Assembly (NCBI GenBank): GCA_020848095.1
Contig: JADLAT010000015.1
Span: 124,001 to 188,000 of the forward strand
Reading direction: 5' to 3'
Origin: Alphaproteobacteria bacterium
Lineage (GTDB): Bacteria; Pseudomonadota; Alphaproteobacteria; Micavibrionales; Micavibrionaceae
DNA length: 64,000 nucleotides
Below, piece by piece: positions 1 through 8,204 of the stretch (the stretch's first letter is position 1; each line of letters starts with the position of its first letter). The notes under the pieces are model-generated. The model searched no databases. It was not told the origin of the DNA and was given only the letters and a program-made list of their open reading frames with translations. The position numbers and the translations under genes were made by a program.

Positions 1-132
1 GAGACCGTTTCCAGTGTCGCACAAACACAGCCCTTTACAAGCTTGCGGGAGGAGCGTTTTCGTCTCTTGAATGGCCTGCGGCCCGGAGACACGCTGCAGA
101 CGGGGCAGCTATACAAACGCATTGAGGGCTGA
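1..132 (+). CDS. C-terminal end of a probable M48-family metallopeptidase (partial)
   Basis: An open frame runs from the first base to a TGA at 130-132. The 43 visible residues contain FRLLNGLRPGD and end in LYKRIEG. This matches my memory of the tail of periplasmic BepA-like M48 zinc proteases of alphaproteobacteria, which end in an 'LNGL..gd.l..G.lvK' segment. The zinc-binding HEXXH part would lie outside the window, so the assignment rests on the tail alone. It converges on rpoH, 48 bases away. Confidence 0.5.
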   Translation, partial: ETVSSVAQTQPFTSLREERFRLLNGLRPGDTLQTGQLYKRIEG

Positions 133-180
133 GACGCTAAATAAAGCACCTCAGTCCGGCCATGCGCTTATCCGCACGGC

Positions 181-1068
181 TTATAATCCGGCGAAAAATT
201 CTGTTTTGTCATCCACATAGCGCATCATGGAGACTTTTAGTTTTTCCATGGCGCGTTGTTCAATCTGGCGAACGCGCTCCTTGCTAACGCCCAGTTCTTT
301 CCCGAGTGCCTCCAGCGTCACGGTTTCGTGGCGGAGGTGACGCTCACGGATGATGGTCTGCTCCCGGTCGCTAAGCTCGCCAAGAGCCTCCCCCAGCCAT
401 TGTGAGCGAGCTTTTGCATCTTTCGTTCCCAGAACAATCTCTTCCGGATTCGGACGATCATCACTTAAAAAGTTTTGCCATTCATTCTCATTGTCTTCAC
501 CGATCGTCGCGTTCAGGGATTGGTCAACGCCCGAAAGCCGTCCCTCCATCTCGGTAACGTCCTGAACCCGGACATTCAGCTCTTTGGCAATTTCTTTGCG
601 CCCGGCATCGTCAAGCCCCTCGCGCTCGGCCTTGCTTTCGATCTTGGACCGCAAGCGCCGCATATTGAAAAACAGGGATTTCTGGGCGGCCGTTGTCCCT
701 GTGCGCACAATCGACCAGTTCCGCAAGACATAGTCCTGAATGCTGGAGCGTATCCACCACGACGCATAGGTCGAAAAGCGTATATCGCGCTCAGGGTCAA
801 ACCGACTGGCGGCCTGCATCAAGCCGACATTGCCTTCTTGAATCAAATCCCCCATCGGCAGACCGTAATTGCGGAAGCGGGAAGCAAGCGCCACCACCAG
901 CCTCGTATAGGACTTAATCATCTCGTGCAAGGCCTTCTCGTCGCCATCCTCCCGCCAGCGACGGGCAAGCGCCAGCTCGTGCTCCTTTTCCAGCATCGGC
1001 TCGTTCATTGACGTTCTGATATAATCCATATTCGCTTTTTGGCTTTGTGGATCATCGATATAGGCCAT
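181..1068 (-). CDS. rpoH: RNA polymerase heat-shock sigma factor RpoH (sigma-32)
   Basis: 295 aa, normal length for RpoH. Directs RNA polymerase to heat-shock promoters (chaperones, proteases). Region 2 is intact (GDLIQEGNVGLMQAASRFDP, then FSTYASWWIRSSIQDY, the -10 recognition part). The RpoH box typical of sigma-32 proteins is present as QKSLFFNMRRL. The C-terminus holds the -35 recognising helix-turn-helix (TLEALGKELGVSKERVRQIE). The start has an AGGAG ribosome site 10 bases upstream. The gene has its own upstream region with a CtrA-type box and follows the carD terminator, so it appears to be transcribed separately from carD. Confidence 0.97.
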   Translation of the reverse strand: MAYIDDPQSQKANMDYIRTSMNEPMLEKEHELALARRWREDGDEKALHEMIKSYTRLVVALASRFRNYGLPMGDLIQEGNVGLMQAASRFDPERDIRFSTYASWWIRSSIQDYVLRNWSIVRTGTTAAQKSLFFNMRRLRSKIESKAEREGLDDAGRKEIAKELNVRVQDVTEMEGRLSGVDQSLNATIGEDNENEWQNFLSDDRPNPEEIVLGTKDAKARSQWLGEALGELSDREQTIIRERHLRHETVTLEALGKELGVSKERVRQIEQRAMEKLKVSMMRYVDDKTEFFAGL

Positions 1069-1166
1069 ATTTTTATCGCTCCTGTTAAGGTTAACGCATA
1101 CCGCCCGAAGAAGTTCATTCTCGCGCGGCTTATATGATATCTACTTCGTAGAAATGAGGAAAAAAG

Positions 1167-1181
1167 TTAACACAAAGTTAA
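1167..1181 (-). promoter_or_regulatory. CtrA-type box upstream of rpoH (TTAA-N7-TTAAC)
   Basis: On the minus strand the sequence is TTAACTTTGTGTTAAC (1181 to 1166), a perfect match to the alphaproteobacterial CtrA consensus TTAA-N7-TTAAC. It lies about 100 bases upstream of the rpoH start codon in an AT-rich intergenic region. A TTAA-N7-TTAA match is expected about once per 64 kb by chance, so function is inferred from position. Confidence 0.45.
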
Positions 1182-1220
1182 TATTTTTTTATTCCATCAG
1201 AAAATAAAAGCAAGGCTTTT

Positions 1221-1254
1221 AAAAAAAATCGAGCGCCGAAACAATCCGGCGCCC
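1221..1254 (-). terminator. Intrinsic terminator of carD
   Basis: Arms 1231-1238 and 1247-1254 form an 8-bp GC-rich stem (one G-U pair) with an 8-base loop. On the minus strand it is followed by eight T residues (1228 to 1221). It lies just past the carD stop and upstream of rpoH. Confidence 0.85.
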
Positions 1255-1285
1255 GAAATCAGAGATATACGAATTAAACGGCGTG

Positions 1286-1816
1286 TTAGGCGGCTTTGGC
1301 CTGCGCGGGTTTATTATTCGCACCAAGAATGTCTTCGAGACGCTCCGTAGCCTTGATCTCAGTAATGCTTTCCACGGCGGCAACCTCACGGGCCAGACGC
1401 TCCAGAGCGGATTGATAAATCTGGCGCTCGGAATAGGATTGCTCACTATCATCATTGCTGCGCTTAAGGTCACGCAGAACCTCGGCAATGGCAACCGGGT
1501 CGCCGGAATTGATTTTCATCTCGTATTCCTGCGCGCGGCGGCTCCACATCGTGCGGCGCACGCGGGCTTTGCCTTTAAGCGTTTTAATAGCGTCCAGCAT
1601 GCGGTCTGCGGTGCTCAATCTCCGCAGGCCAGCAGCCGCAGCCTTCATCACAGGGATTTTAAGGCGCATACGGTCTTTTTCAAAGGCAATGGCATACAGG
1701 CGAACTTCCATCCCGGCGATAGTGTGCGTTTCCACGCCCTCGATCTGTCCCACGCCATGAGCAGGGTATACAACGTAATCGCCTTGAGTGAAGTTGAAGT
1801 TGTCATTGTCAGCCAT
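1286..1816 (-). CDS. CarD family transcription regulator
   Basis: 176 aa. CarD proteins bind the RNA polymerase beta subunit through an N-terminal Tudor-like domain and stabilise open promoter complexes. The N-terminus shows the family signature (FTQGDYVVYPAHGVGQI), followed by a helical C-terminal domain containing LSTADRMLDAI and MWSRRAQEYEMKINSGD. The last residues are Ala/Lys rich. An AAGGTG ribosome site precedes the ATG. It has its own promoter (1940-1968) and terminator, so it is probably monocistronic. Confidence 0.95.
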   Translation of the reverse strand: MADNDNFNFTQGDYVVYPAHGVGQIEGVETHTIAGMEVRLYAIAFEKDRMRLKIPVMKAAAAGLRRLSTADRMLDAIKTLKGKARVRRTMWSRRAQEYEMKINSGDPVAIAEVLRDLKRSNDDSEQSYSERQIYQSALERLAREVAAVESITEIKATERLEDILGANNKPAQAKAA

Positions 1817-1939
1817 ATTTTATCACCTTTTTTATATGTTAAAATTGGAAGAGCAGTCCCGCCGTCTTAAACGTTAAAACGGTAATCTTTGGTGTTTTGG
1901 CATCTCATGCCATGAGGGGCCGTTCTTTGGAAGTGCCTT

Positions 1940-1968
1940 AATGTACTTTAAATTTCATAAAATTTCAA
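1940..1968 (-). promoter_or_regulatory. Probable carD promoter, TTGAAA-17-TACATT
   Basis: On the minus strand a TTGAAA -35 (1968-1963) and a TACATT -10 (1945-1940) are separated by 17 bases. This implies a leader of about 120 bases before the carD ATG. Called from sequence only. Confidence 0.5.
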
Positions 1969-2013
1969 CTAAAACTTAAAACCGGCTGGCCACTGCGGGT
2001 TTATGTCTATTTT

Positions 2014-2724
2014 TTAGCAGGCCTGATCAACGATTTCCGGCATGGAAAGGGGGCGATCGGGCAGTAAACGTACAGGCATACGGTGCTCGGGAATAAAATT
2101 ATCATCCATGATGCGGCTCAGCGTTGCCAGCTCGGAGGAAAGCCGTAAAAGTTTCTGCGCAGGGCGTTCAAAGCGATAGCCCGATTCCAGGGGCAGAAGG
2201 TCGTGCAAAACTTTTTCAGCCAGCCCCGCCAAAGTGGCAGATAGAAGGCAGCCGTGAACGCTGATCGTATTATTTTTTCTGGTTTGTATGCGGGCCGCGT
2301 AAAAGGCCATGCTGCCGGTGCGGGATTGGAATTTACGAATTTTCAGGGTTTTCAGGTCCATATCCTGAGCAAAGCTTTCGGCAAAGTCTTCCAGATTCTC
2401 TCTTTGTAACTCATAAGCGTAGCGCGATGTCTTTGCGGTGCTTTCTAAAATAGCCGTCATCCGCTCAAGTGAAACTGTCCGCCCCAAATCCGTTGTCGTA
2501 TTATTGCTATACATTAATGCTTTGATCTGATTTGTTTTTTCGAATGTCATGACGTAACGGAGAGGGGCGAGGGCTATTGAGTGGTCAAATCTCAGGGAGG
2601 CGAATTTTTCCTGCCGCCCGAGCTGCGCGATGCCGAGCAGATTGCCGGGCGCCGTATAGTCGTAGCGAAATCCGTTGCCCCAAGCCAAAAAAGAGCCTTG
2701 AGCGCAAGTCTCCTTGTGCTTCAT
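2014..2724 (-). CDS. Hypothetical protein
   Basis: 236 aa; I do not recognise a family. There is no signal peptide or membrane segment, so it is probably cytoplasmic. The protein is mixed alpha/beta with a basic central part (KTLKIRKFQSRTGSMAFYAAR). The C-terminal 40 residues include RLLPDRPLSMPEI. It sits alone between carD and an LD-carboxypeptidase, with AT-rich flanks (2725-2823 is rich in A/T runs). The ATG at 2724 is the first in frame. Likely a lineage-specific gene. Confidence 0.7.
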   Translation of the reverse strand: MKHKETCAQGSFLAWGNGFRYDYTAPGNLLGIAQLGRQEKFASLRFDHSIALAPLRYVMTFEKTNQIKALMYSNNTTTDLGRTVSLERMTAILESTAKTSRYAYELQRENLEDFAESFAQDMDLKTLKIRKFQSRTGSMAFYAARIQTRKNNTISVHGCLLSATLAGLAEKVLHDLLPLESGYRFERPAQKLLRLSSELATLSRIMDDNFIPEHRMPVRLLPDRPLSMPEIVDQAC

Positions 2725-2823
2725 CTTCGGAAATCCGATCCCTGATCTTTTTTTATAATTTATTGATTACTCGGATTTTGACGAAAAAATAAAAAAGAGT
2801 CAAATTTTTGCTGTAAGCCATTG

Positions 2824-3744
2824 TTACAAAATGATAGTAGTCTCACTTTGTGCGCCACTTAGTTGCCCGGTTTTCGTATTGAGAATCATTTTCATGCCAA
2901 GAGGCAGAGGGAAAAGATTTGAACCATGCCCAAACGGGGCATTCATTATAACGGGAATATCGCGCCCATCCAGACAGTCCAGCACAATATCGGGCATGGT
3001 GAATCCAAAGGGACGCGTGCCTTCCTTCAGATCGTGAAACTCGCCCAAAATCAGCCCGCTAATCTTTTGGAAAACCCCGAGGCGCTTCATATGCGCAAAC
3101 ATGCGGTCAATCCTGCTAAGATGTTCGCTGCTGTCTTCCAGAAACAGGAGAGCGCCCTCTAAATGCGGACAATCCGGCGTGCCGGGCAGATATTGAAACA
3201 GGCTAAGGCACCCACCCACCAAAGGCCCGCAGGCTTCGCCGGGGTTAAGGATATCTGGGTTTTCCAGGGGCATCGGCGGGCCCTCATGCGCCAGCAGAGC
3301 CAGCGTTTCGCCCAGATGGCGGAAATGATACAGATTTTTAAAAACCTGACCGTGAACGGTAAGGAGTCCGCTCCGAGCGCATATGGCATTGAGCAGGGAT
3401 GTGGAATCGCTAAACCCTACAAAGTTTTTTGGCTTGGCTCTGAACAGGTCGTAATCAAGGCTTTCGAGCAGATAAAGGGAACGGTTCCCGCCGCCAGCAG
3501 CCCAGATTGTATTTATATCCGCCCGGTCCCAAAGCTCATGAAGCGCTTTAACGCGCTGCTCATGTGTTCCGGCGGTTTGGTTATGGCGGGCATAGGTCTG
3601 CGGGTGGATATAAACTTTATATCCGCGCGCCTCCAGAGCGGCTTTTGATCTCTCAATATCATCCTTCTCGACATAGGAGGAGGGCGCCATAACGCCAATA
3701 GTATCGCCGGGTAATAAGGGGTTGGGTATTGAAATAGCGTTCAT
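2824..3744 (-). CDS. LD-carboxypeptidase, peptidase family S66 (LdcA/MccF-like)
   Basis: 306 aa, normal length. S66 enzymes remove the terminal D-Ala from L,D-linked murein tetrapeptides during cell wall recycling; the MccF branch cleaves microcin C. The nucleophile Ser is in FVGFSDSTSLLNA, the family Glu in LLFLEDSSEHLSRIDRM, and the His in NAPFGHGSNLFPLPLG. The N-terminus (LLPGDTIGVMAPSS) is typical. It follows the DHH phosphoesterase gene by 57 bases and may be cotranscribed. The cytoplasmic murein-recycling role is the likelier one. Confidence 0.92.
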   Translation of the reverse strand: MNAISIPNPLLPGDTIGVMAPSSYVEKDDIERSKAALEARGYKVYIHPQTYARHNQTAGTHEQRVKALHELWDRADINTIWAAGGGNRSLYLLESLDYDLFRAKPKNFVGFSDSTSLLNAICARSGLLTVHGQVFKNLYHFRHLGETLALLAHEGPPMPLENPDILNPGEACGPLVGGCLSLFQYLPGTPDCPHLEGALLFLEDSSEHLSRIDRMFAHMKRLGVFQKISGLILGEFHDLKEGTRPFGFTMPDIVLDCLDGRDIPVIMNAPFGHGSNLFPLPLGMKMILNTKTGQLSGAQSETTIIL

Positions 3745-3801
3745 ATCCGGGCGTATGCGAGGTTGTTTTTTTCTGAGTTTTTAAATTCGCCGCCGGGCGA
3801 A

Positions 3802-4764
3802 CTACCCATCGGCATTGATTTTATCGATGATTTCCTGAAGCTTTTCTTCGGCCCTGAGATTTTCAACCTGACAGGTCCCGGCAGCATGATGCCCGCCCCC
3901 GCCATAAGACAGGCAGAGCGAGCCGACATCCGTTTTTGATGTCCGGTTGAGGATAGACTTACCAATAGCAAAAACAGTGTTTTGCTTGTTTTTCCCCCAA
4001 AGAACATGAACGGAGATGTTGGTTTGCGGAAACAGGGCATAAACAACAAAACGATTAGCCGCCCAGATAGTGTCTTCTTTCCGAAAATCCAGCACCAGAA
4101 GTTTTCCGTAGACGTGAGCGGTGCGCTCAATCTGCTCTCGCGCTTTTATCTGGTGATCGAGGTATAGATCAACGCGCTCCTTCACATCGGGAAGCTGGAT
4201 GATATCATTAATATCCTTGTGGTCTCGGCAATAATCAATGAGCTTCATCATCAATTGATAATTGGAGATATTAAAGTCACGGAAACGGCCCAGTCCGGTG
4301 CGCGCGTCCATGATAAAACTCAGAAGCTCCCAGCCATGCGGATTAAGGATATCCTCTTTTGAAAACTTTGCGGCATCGGCTTTGTCCACAGCCGCCATCA
4401 TTTCGTCTGAAACATTGGGGAACGCGGCATTGCCGCCAAAGTAATTATAAACCACCCTCGCGGCGGAAGGGTCATCCGGTATGATAATATGGTTTTCCGG
4501 TCTGTTCTTTACGCGCTCAACTTCGCTGGCGTGGTGGTCAAAGGCCAGATAAACCCCCTCAACATAGGGCAGGTTCGTCGTGATATCGTCCGGGCCGACA
4601 TCAATAAGGCCATCCTGCATATCTTTCGGGTGAGCAAAAGTAACCTCGTCAATAATATCCAGCTCCTTGAGCAAAATACCGCAGACCAGCCCATCCATAT
4701 CGCTGCGCGTAATCAGGCGGTATTTTTTATCCGATTTAGGTAAAATTTTAGCAGCTTGTGGCAT
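3802..4764 (-). CDS. DHH/DHHA1 family phosphoesterase
   Basis: 320 aa. The DHH superfamily includes nanoRNases, c-di-AMP/pGpG phosphodiesterases and exopolyphosphatases. Metal-binding motifs are visible: RSDMDGLVCG near residue 20, AFDHHASEVE near residue 75, and the C-terminal DHHA1 signature YGGGGHHAAGTC near 295. The order matches single-domain-pair DHH-DHHA1 proteins; the substrate cannot be read from sequence. An AGGAGG ribosome site precedes the ATG, and a TATAAT hexamer lies upstream on the same strand (4845-4840), though with no good -35. Confidence 0.88.
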   Translation of the reverse strand: MPQAAKILPKSDKKYRLITRSDMDGLVCGILLKELDIIDEVTFAHPKDMQDGLIDVGPDDITTNLPYVEGVYLAFDHHASEVERVKNRPENHIIIPDDPSAARVVYNYFGGNAAFPNVSDEMMAAVDKADAAKFSKEDILNPHGWELLSFIMDARTGLGRFRDFNISNYQLMMKLIDYCRDHKDINDIIQLPDVKERVDLYLDHQIKAREQIERTAHVYGKLLVLDFRKEDTIWAANRFVVYALFPQTNISVHVLWGKNKQNTVFAIGKSILNRTSKTDVGSLCLSYGGGGHHAAGTCQVENLRAEEKLQEIIDKINADG

Positions 4765-4870
4765 GACGATAAAACCTCCTGATTGATGCGGCGCTTAAAT
4801 TTGCCAGAAAAGGCAAAAGTCCACTTCTGATAAGTTTACATTATATCCGCTTGAAAAAAAACGAATTCCA

Positions 4871-4908
4871 AGCAAAAAGCGCATATCTCATTCCAAGATA
4901 TGCGCTTT
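4871..4908 (-). terminator. Intrinsic terminator of clpX
   Basis: Perfect 13-bp inverted repeat (4876-4888 with 4896-4908) and a 7-base loop. On the minus strand a short T run follows. It lies 27 bases past the clpX stop. Confidence 0.85.
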
Positions 4909-4935
4909 AAGAGTGAAATTAAATATGTAAGAAGA

Positions 4936-6237
4936 TTATGCCTTTACGCTTTCCTTTTTACCCTTAGGGGAAGAGGGCGCATCTTTCTTCTTTTTATCAT
5001 CCGTAACATATTCGGGCTCTTTGTTTTGCGTTACGGTTTCCTCTGTAACGATGACTTCTTTGACGTTTTCCAGATCCGGAAGCTCGTACATCGTGTTTAA
5101 GAGCATGTTTTCAAGGATTGAGCGCAGACCGCGCGCGCCCGATTTACGCTCAATAGCACGTTTGGCCACGGCAACGAGAGCATCCTCCGTAAATGTCAGC
5201 TCTTTATCCTCAAGATGGAACAGCTTTTTATACTGTTTGACCAGAGCATTTTTCGGCTCAGTCAAAATAGTGATAAGGGCTGGTTCATCAAGGTCTTCGA
5301 GTGTTGCGATAACGGGTAACCGGCCAACGAATTCAGGAATAAGGCCGTATCTTAACAGATCCTCCGGCTCAAGCTCCTGAAACAATTCGCCAGTTTTGCG
5401 CGAATCAAAATCCTTCACATCGGCGCCAAAACCAATGGATGTCCCGCGCCCACGTGCGGCAATAATCTTATCCAGTCCGGCAAAGGCTCCGCCACAGATA
5501 AACAGGATGTTAGCGGTGTCCACTTGCAAAAATTCCTGCTGCGGATGCTTGCGCCCGCCCTGCGGCGGTACGGAGGCAACGGTCCCCTCCATCAGCTTCA
5601 GCAAAGCTTGCTGCACGCCTTCGCCTGAAACGTCGCGCGTGATTGACGGGTTATCGGATTTGCGTGAGATCTTATCGATCTCATCAATATACACAATACC
5701 CTTTTGCGCGCGCTCAACATTGTAATCCGAGGCCTGGAGAAGCTTGAGCACAATGTTTTCCACATCTTCACCCACATAACCGGCTTCGGTAAGGGTGGTG
5801 GCATCGGCCATGGTGAAGGGCACGTCCAGAATGCGAGCCAGCGTTTGCGCCAGCAAGGTTTTACCGCAACCCGTTGGGCCGACAAGCAGAATATTGGATT
5901 TTGCCAGCTCAATATCATTGCCGGAACCGGTCGCGCCATGTTCCAGACGTTTGTAATGGTTGTGAACGGCCACAGACAATACGCGCTTTGCGCGTTCCTG
6001 CCCGATAACATAATCATCAAGAACTTTCTTGATTACGGAGGGGGCCGGAATGCCTTCCCCTTCGCGAACGAGCTGGGTTTTATCCTCTTCACGGATAATA
6101 TCCATGCAGAGCTCAACGCACTCGTTACATATGAAGACGTTGGGGCCGGCAATAAGCTTGCGCACCTCGTGCTGGCTCTTTCCGCAGAAAGAGCAGTAGA
6201 GCGTATTCTTGCCGTCGGTTTTTTCTGATTTACTCAT
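4936..6237 (-). CDS. clpX: ATP-dependent Clp protease ATP-binding subunit ClpX
   Basis: 433 aa. Unfolds tagged substrates and feeds them to ClpP. The N-terminal C4 zinc domain is present ([11 protein letters not shown] and [10 protein letters not shown]). It is followed by the AAA+ module with Walker [18 protein letters not shown], Walker [11 protein letters not shown], and the arginine region of the sensor-2 part ([14 protein letters not shown]). The tail is Lys-rich. clpP and lon, commonly beside clpX in this class, are absent from the flanks: sufE is divergent and a DHH gene follows. A terminator closes the unit. Confidence 0.98.
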   Translation of the reverse strand: MSKSEKTDGKNTLYCSFCGKSQHEVRKLIAGPNVFICNECVELCMDIIREEDKTQLVREGEGIPAPSVIKKVLDDYVIGQERAKRVLSVAVHNHYKRLEHGATGSGNDIELAKSNILLVGPTGCGKTLLAQTLARILDVPFTMADATTLTEAGYVGEDVENIVLKLLQASDYNVERAQKGIVYIDEIDKISRKSDNPSITRDVSGEGVQQALLKLMEGTVASVPPQGGRKHPQQEFLQVDTANILFICGGAFAGLDKIIAARGRGTSIGFGADVKDFDSRKTGELFQELEPEDLLRYGLIPEFVGRLPVIATLEDLDEPALITILTEPKNALVKQYKKLFHLEDKELTFTEDALVAVAKRAIERKSGARGLRSILENMLLNTMYELPDLENVKEVIVTEETVTQNKEPEYVTDDKKKKDAPSSPKGKKESVKA

Positions 6238-6438
6238 GGAGTGAGATTCCGTCCTTTGCTAGTCCAACTACCAATCTAGCCAAGCCCTTATACCCTGCGC
6301 AAGCCCTATATCAGCAAAAGCCGAATTTTCTTCACGGCTTTAATGGATTTGATGCAAGACTGCCGCGCGATGCTTGCCTCTTCTCCTTACTTTATTATAG
6401 GTTCGGGCGTGTTTATACGAAGAAAGAACGTGACGCGC

Positions 6439-6870
6439 ATGCATAATCATGAAAAATCTCCGCCATCCGCTCAGGAAAGGCTGGAAGAACTGGTTGAAAA
6501 CTTCGCCCTTTTTGACGGATGGGAGGAGCGCTATCGTTATCTGATTGATCTGGGGCGCACTTTGCCACCTATGGAAGAAGCCTTAAAAACAGATGAGAAT
6601 CTGGTGCGCGGCTGCACCTCCCGTGTCTGGATGAAGGCGGAAATTGAGGGCGGTATCTTGCATTTCGTTGCCGACAGCGATGCACATATTGTGCGCGGTC
6701 TGGTTGCTGTATTGGCGCAGGTTTATCAGGGTGTACCTCTGGCGGATATTGCGTCCATAGACATCGAAGGGGCATTTGCGCGCATTGGCCTTGACCAGAA
6801 TCTAAGCCCAAGCCGCCGCAACGGATTTTTCGCGATGCTTGAGAGAATCAAATTTTTGGGTGCGGCCTAA
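6439..6870 (+). CDS. SufE-type cysteine desulfurase sulfur acceptor
   Basis: 143 aa from the ATG at 6439. SufE accepts persulfide sulfur from the SufS desulfurase and passes it to the SufBCD iron-sulfur scaffold. The acceptor cysteine sits in VRGCTSRVWM. The N-terminus (LEELVENFALFDGWEERYRYLIDLG) and the C-terminal GLDQNLSPSRRNGF are family features. An earlier in-frame start at 6343 would add 32 residues that do not fit the family. A GTG at 6430 is an alternative. The stop overlaps the convergent gene by 4 bases. No other suf gene is in the window. Confidence 0.93.
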   Translation: MHNHEKSPPSAQERLEELVENFALFDGWEERYRYLIDLGRTLPPMEEALKTDENLVRGCTSRVWMKAEIEGGILHFVADSDAHIVRGLVAVLAQVYQGVPLADIASIDIEGAFARIGLDQNLSPSRRNGFFAMLERIKFLGAA

Positions 6871-7439
6871 TATCCGCCAGACGCAATATGGACGACCACA
6901 TCAATAACAAGTCCCCACATTGTGATTAAAACAGCAAGCTCGGGCCTGGTGCGAAGAACATGGGTGGTCATGTGGGCCCCGACTGAAACGCCGTAGAGCA
7001 AGATAATCAGGAAAAACCCTTCAAGATATTCTGTGTCAGAGTGATTAGGCGAGATAAGGAAATATCCACTCAGAGCCAAGAGGCTGAGCGGTAATGAAAA
7101 CCAGTTGCTAACGATAATGAAATGGCGATATCGCTCGTGGCATTTAAGTCGTTGGGTAATCCAGTGCATACTCCCAAGGAAAAGAGCGAGAGAGGTCAGG
7201 TAACGGAAAACATAGATAGCAGCGCTGGTCGTTTCTGATGAAGATTCGTTAACGAGGGCGGGCGTATCTATCACAATGGGAATGGCAGTCATCATCGAAA
7301 AAAGAACAACTATAAATGATATTTTTAAGGCGCGGGCATCGTCTTTAAAATACGAAATGCCGCTTTTCATGAAGAGAGCAAGCTCAAAACAACCAAAAAG
7401 ATGCGTACGAATATAGCCGAAAATGCCTTGTTCTTTCAT
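6867..7439 (-). CDS. Hypothetical integral membrane protein, about five helices
   Basis: 190 aa. Hydrophobic segments lie at about residues 38-58, 73-92, 107-126, 138-158 and 167-186. The N-terminus is cytoplasmic-looking and the loops are short. The general pattern, with a conserved-looking SNWFSLP in the middle helix, recalls Yip1-like membrane proteins of alphaproteobacteria, but I cannot assign a family. It overlaps the end of sufE by 4 bases, tail to tail, and follows an exported orphan gene on the same strand. Confidence 0.75.
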   Translation of the reverse strand: MKEQGIFGYIRTHLFGCFELALFMKSGISYFKDDARALKISFIVVLFSMMTAIPIVIDTPALVNESSSETTSAAIYVFRYLTSLALFLGSMHWITQRLKCHERYRHFIIVSNWFSLPLSLLALSGYFLISPNHSDTEYLEGFFLIILLYGVSVGAHMTTHVLRTRPELAVLITMWGLVIDVVVHIASGGY

Positions 7440-7502
7440 GATAACTCTTTCATCTGCAGAGGTGACGGTATTCTCGATTGTTTTGCCATAAGACAGAGCT
7501 TT

Positions 7503-8204
7503 TTATTCCTTGTTGGTTTTCTCATCGCTCACTTTCTTATCGCCGGTGTAGCGGACGGTTCTAAGGATATCGCTATAGAGCTTGTCGGCTTCGTCATTGG
7601 CCTCTCCGATAAGCTCGGCCTCCACGGACAATGCGGAGTGCTGCCCGATCCAGAGCTGGGCTATATAGATAGTGGGCGTGCGACCAACTAGCCCTTCACC
7701 AACCAGCCCGGCTTGCTTGAAGCCTTTTTCTTCACGAAAATCGCTGTTGAAAGATTGAAGGAGCTTGCCCTGTGTCATGGCCTTGAGCGTGGCCTTCATC
7801 ACTTCGGCGTTATATTGCTTGTTAATTCCGGCATCAATCGGGTTGCAGATCACGCGAAAACTAACGGTGGAGGAAAGCTCATACACTTGCGTGTAGCTGA
7901 TGAGGTCATAACATCTCTTGCCACTGTCATCGTCGCAGCGACTGGAAAGCGCCGGTGCTTCCGGGAATCGGACCTCAAACTCACAATGTTCGGGGGAGTA
8001 GGGAAGGTTTAATGGCTTTGAGGGAATTGGTTTTTCTACGGGTGTTTCGGCAATGGATTCGCTCTTTGCGGCCTCGGCCTGCGCGCTTTCCTGCGCGTGA
8101 ACGGGCGGGACAAAAAGAAGCGCAGAGAAAGCCGCGATGATGATAAAGGCGCAGGAGAGCCGGAATAGACTCTGCCGTACCGGCAAAAAGAAAACGCCCA
8201 TCAT
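7503..8204 (-). CDS. Hypothetical exported protein
   Basis: 233 aa with a signal peptide: a basic start, a hydrophobic core (about residues 16-34) and a probable cleavage after VHAQ at about residue 38. The mature part starts Ala/Glu/Pro rich, then a folded domain has four cysteines (PEHCEFEV, SSRCDDD, KRCYDL, RVICNP), which could form disulfides in the periplasm. The tail is Lys/Glu rich. The start overlaps the hisS stop by 4 bases, so it is probably translated with hisS. Family not recognised. Confidence 0.75.
   Translation of the reverse strand: MMGVFFLPVRQSLFRLSCAFIIIAAFSALLFVPPVHAQESAQAEAAKSESIAETPVEKPIPSKPLNLPYSPEHCEFEVRFPEAPALSSRCDDDSGKRCYDLISYTQVYELSSTVSFRVICNPIDAGINKQYNAEVMKATLKAMTQGKLLQSFNSDFREEKGFKQAGLVGEGLVGRTPTIYIAQLWIGQHSALSVEAELIGEANDEADKLYSDILRTVRYTGDKKVSDEKTNKE

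Noticed and set aside
475..1011. Plus-strand open frame of 178 codons opposite rpoH
   Set aside because: It is the mirror of a fully conserved sigma factor gene and has no protein-like features; the same applies to the long frames opposite carD, smc, proB and secA.
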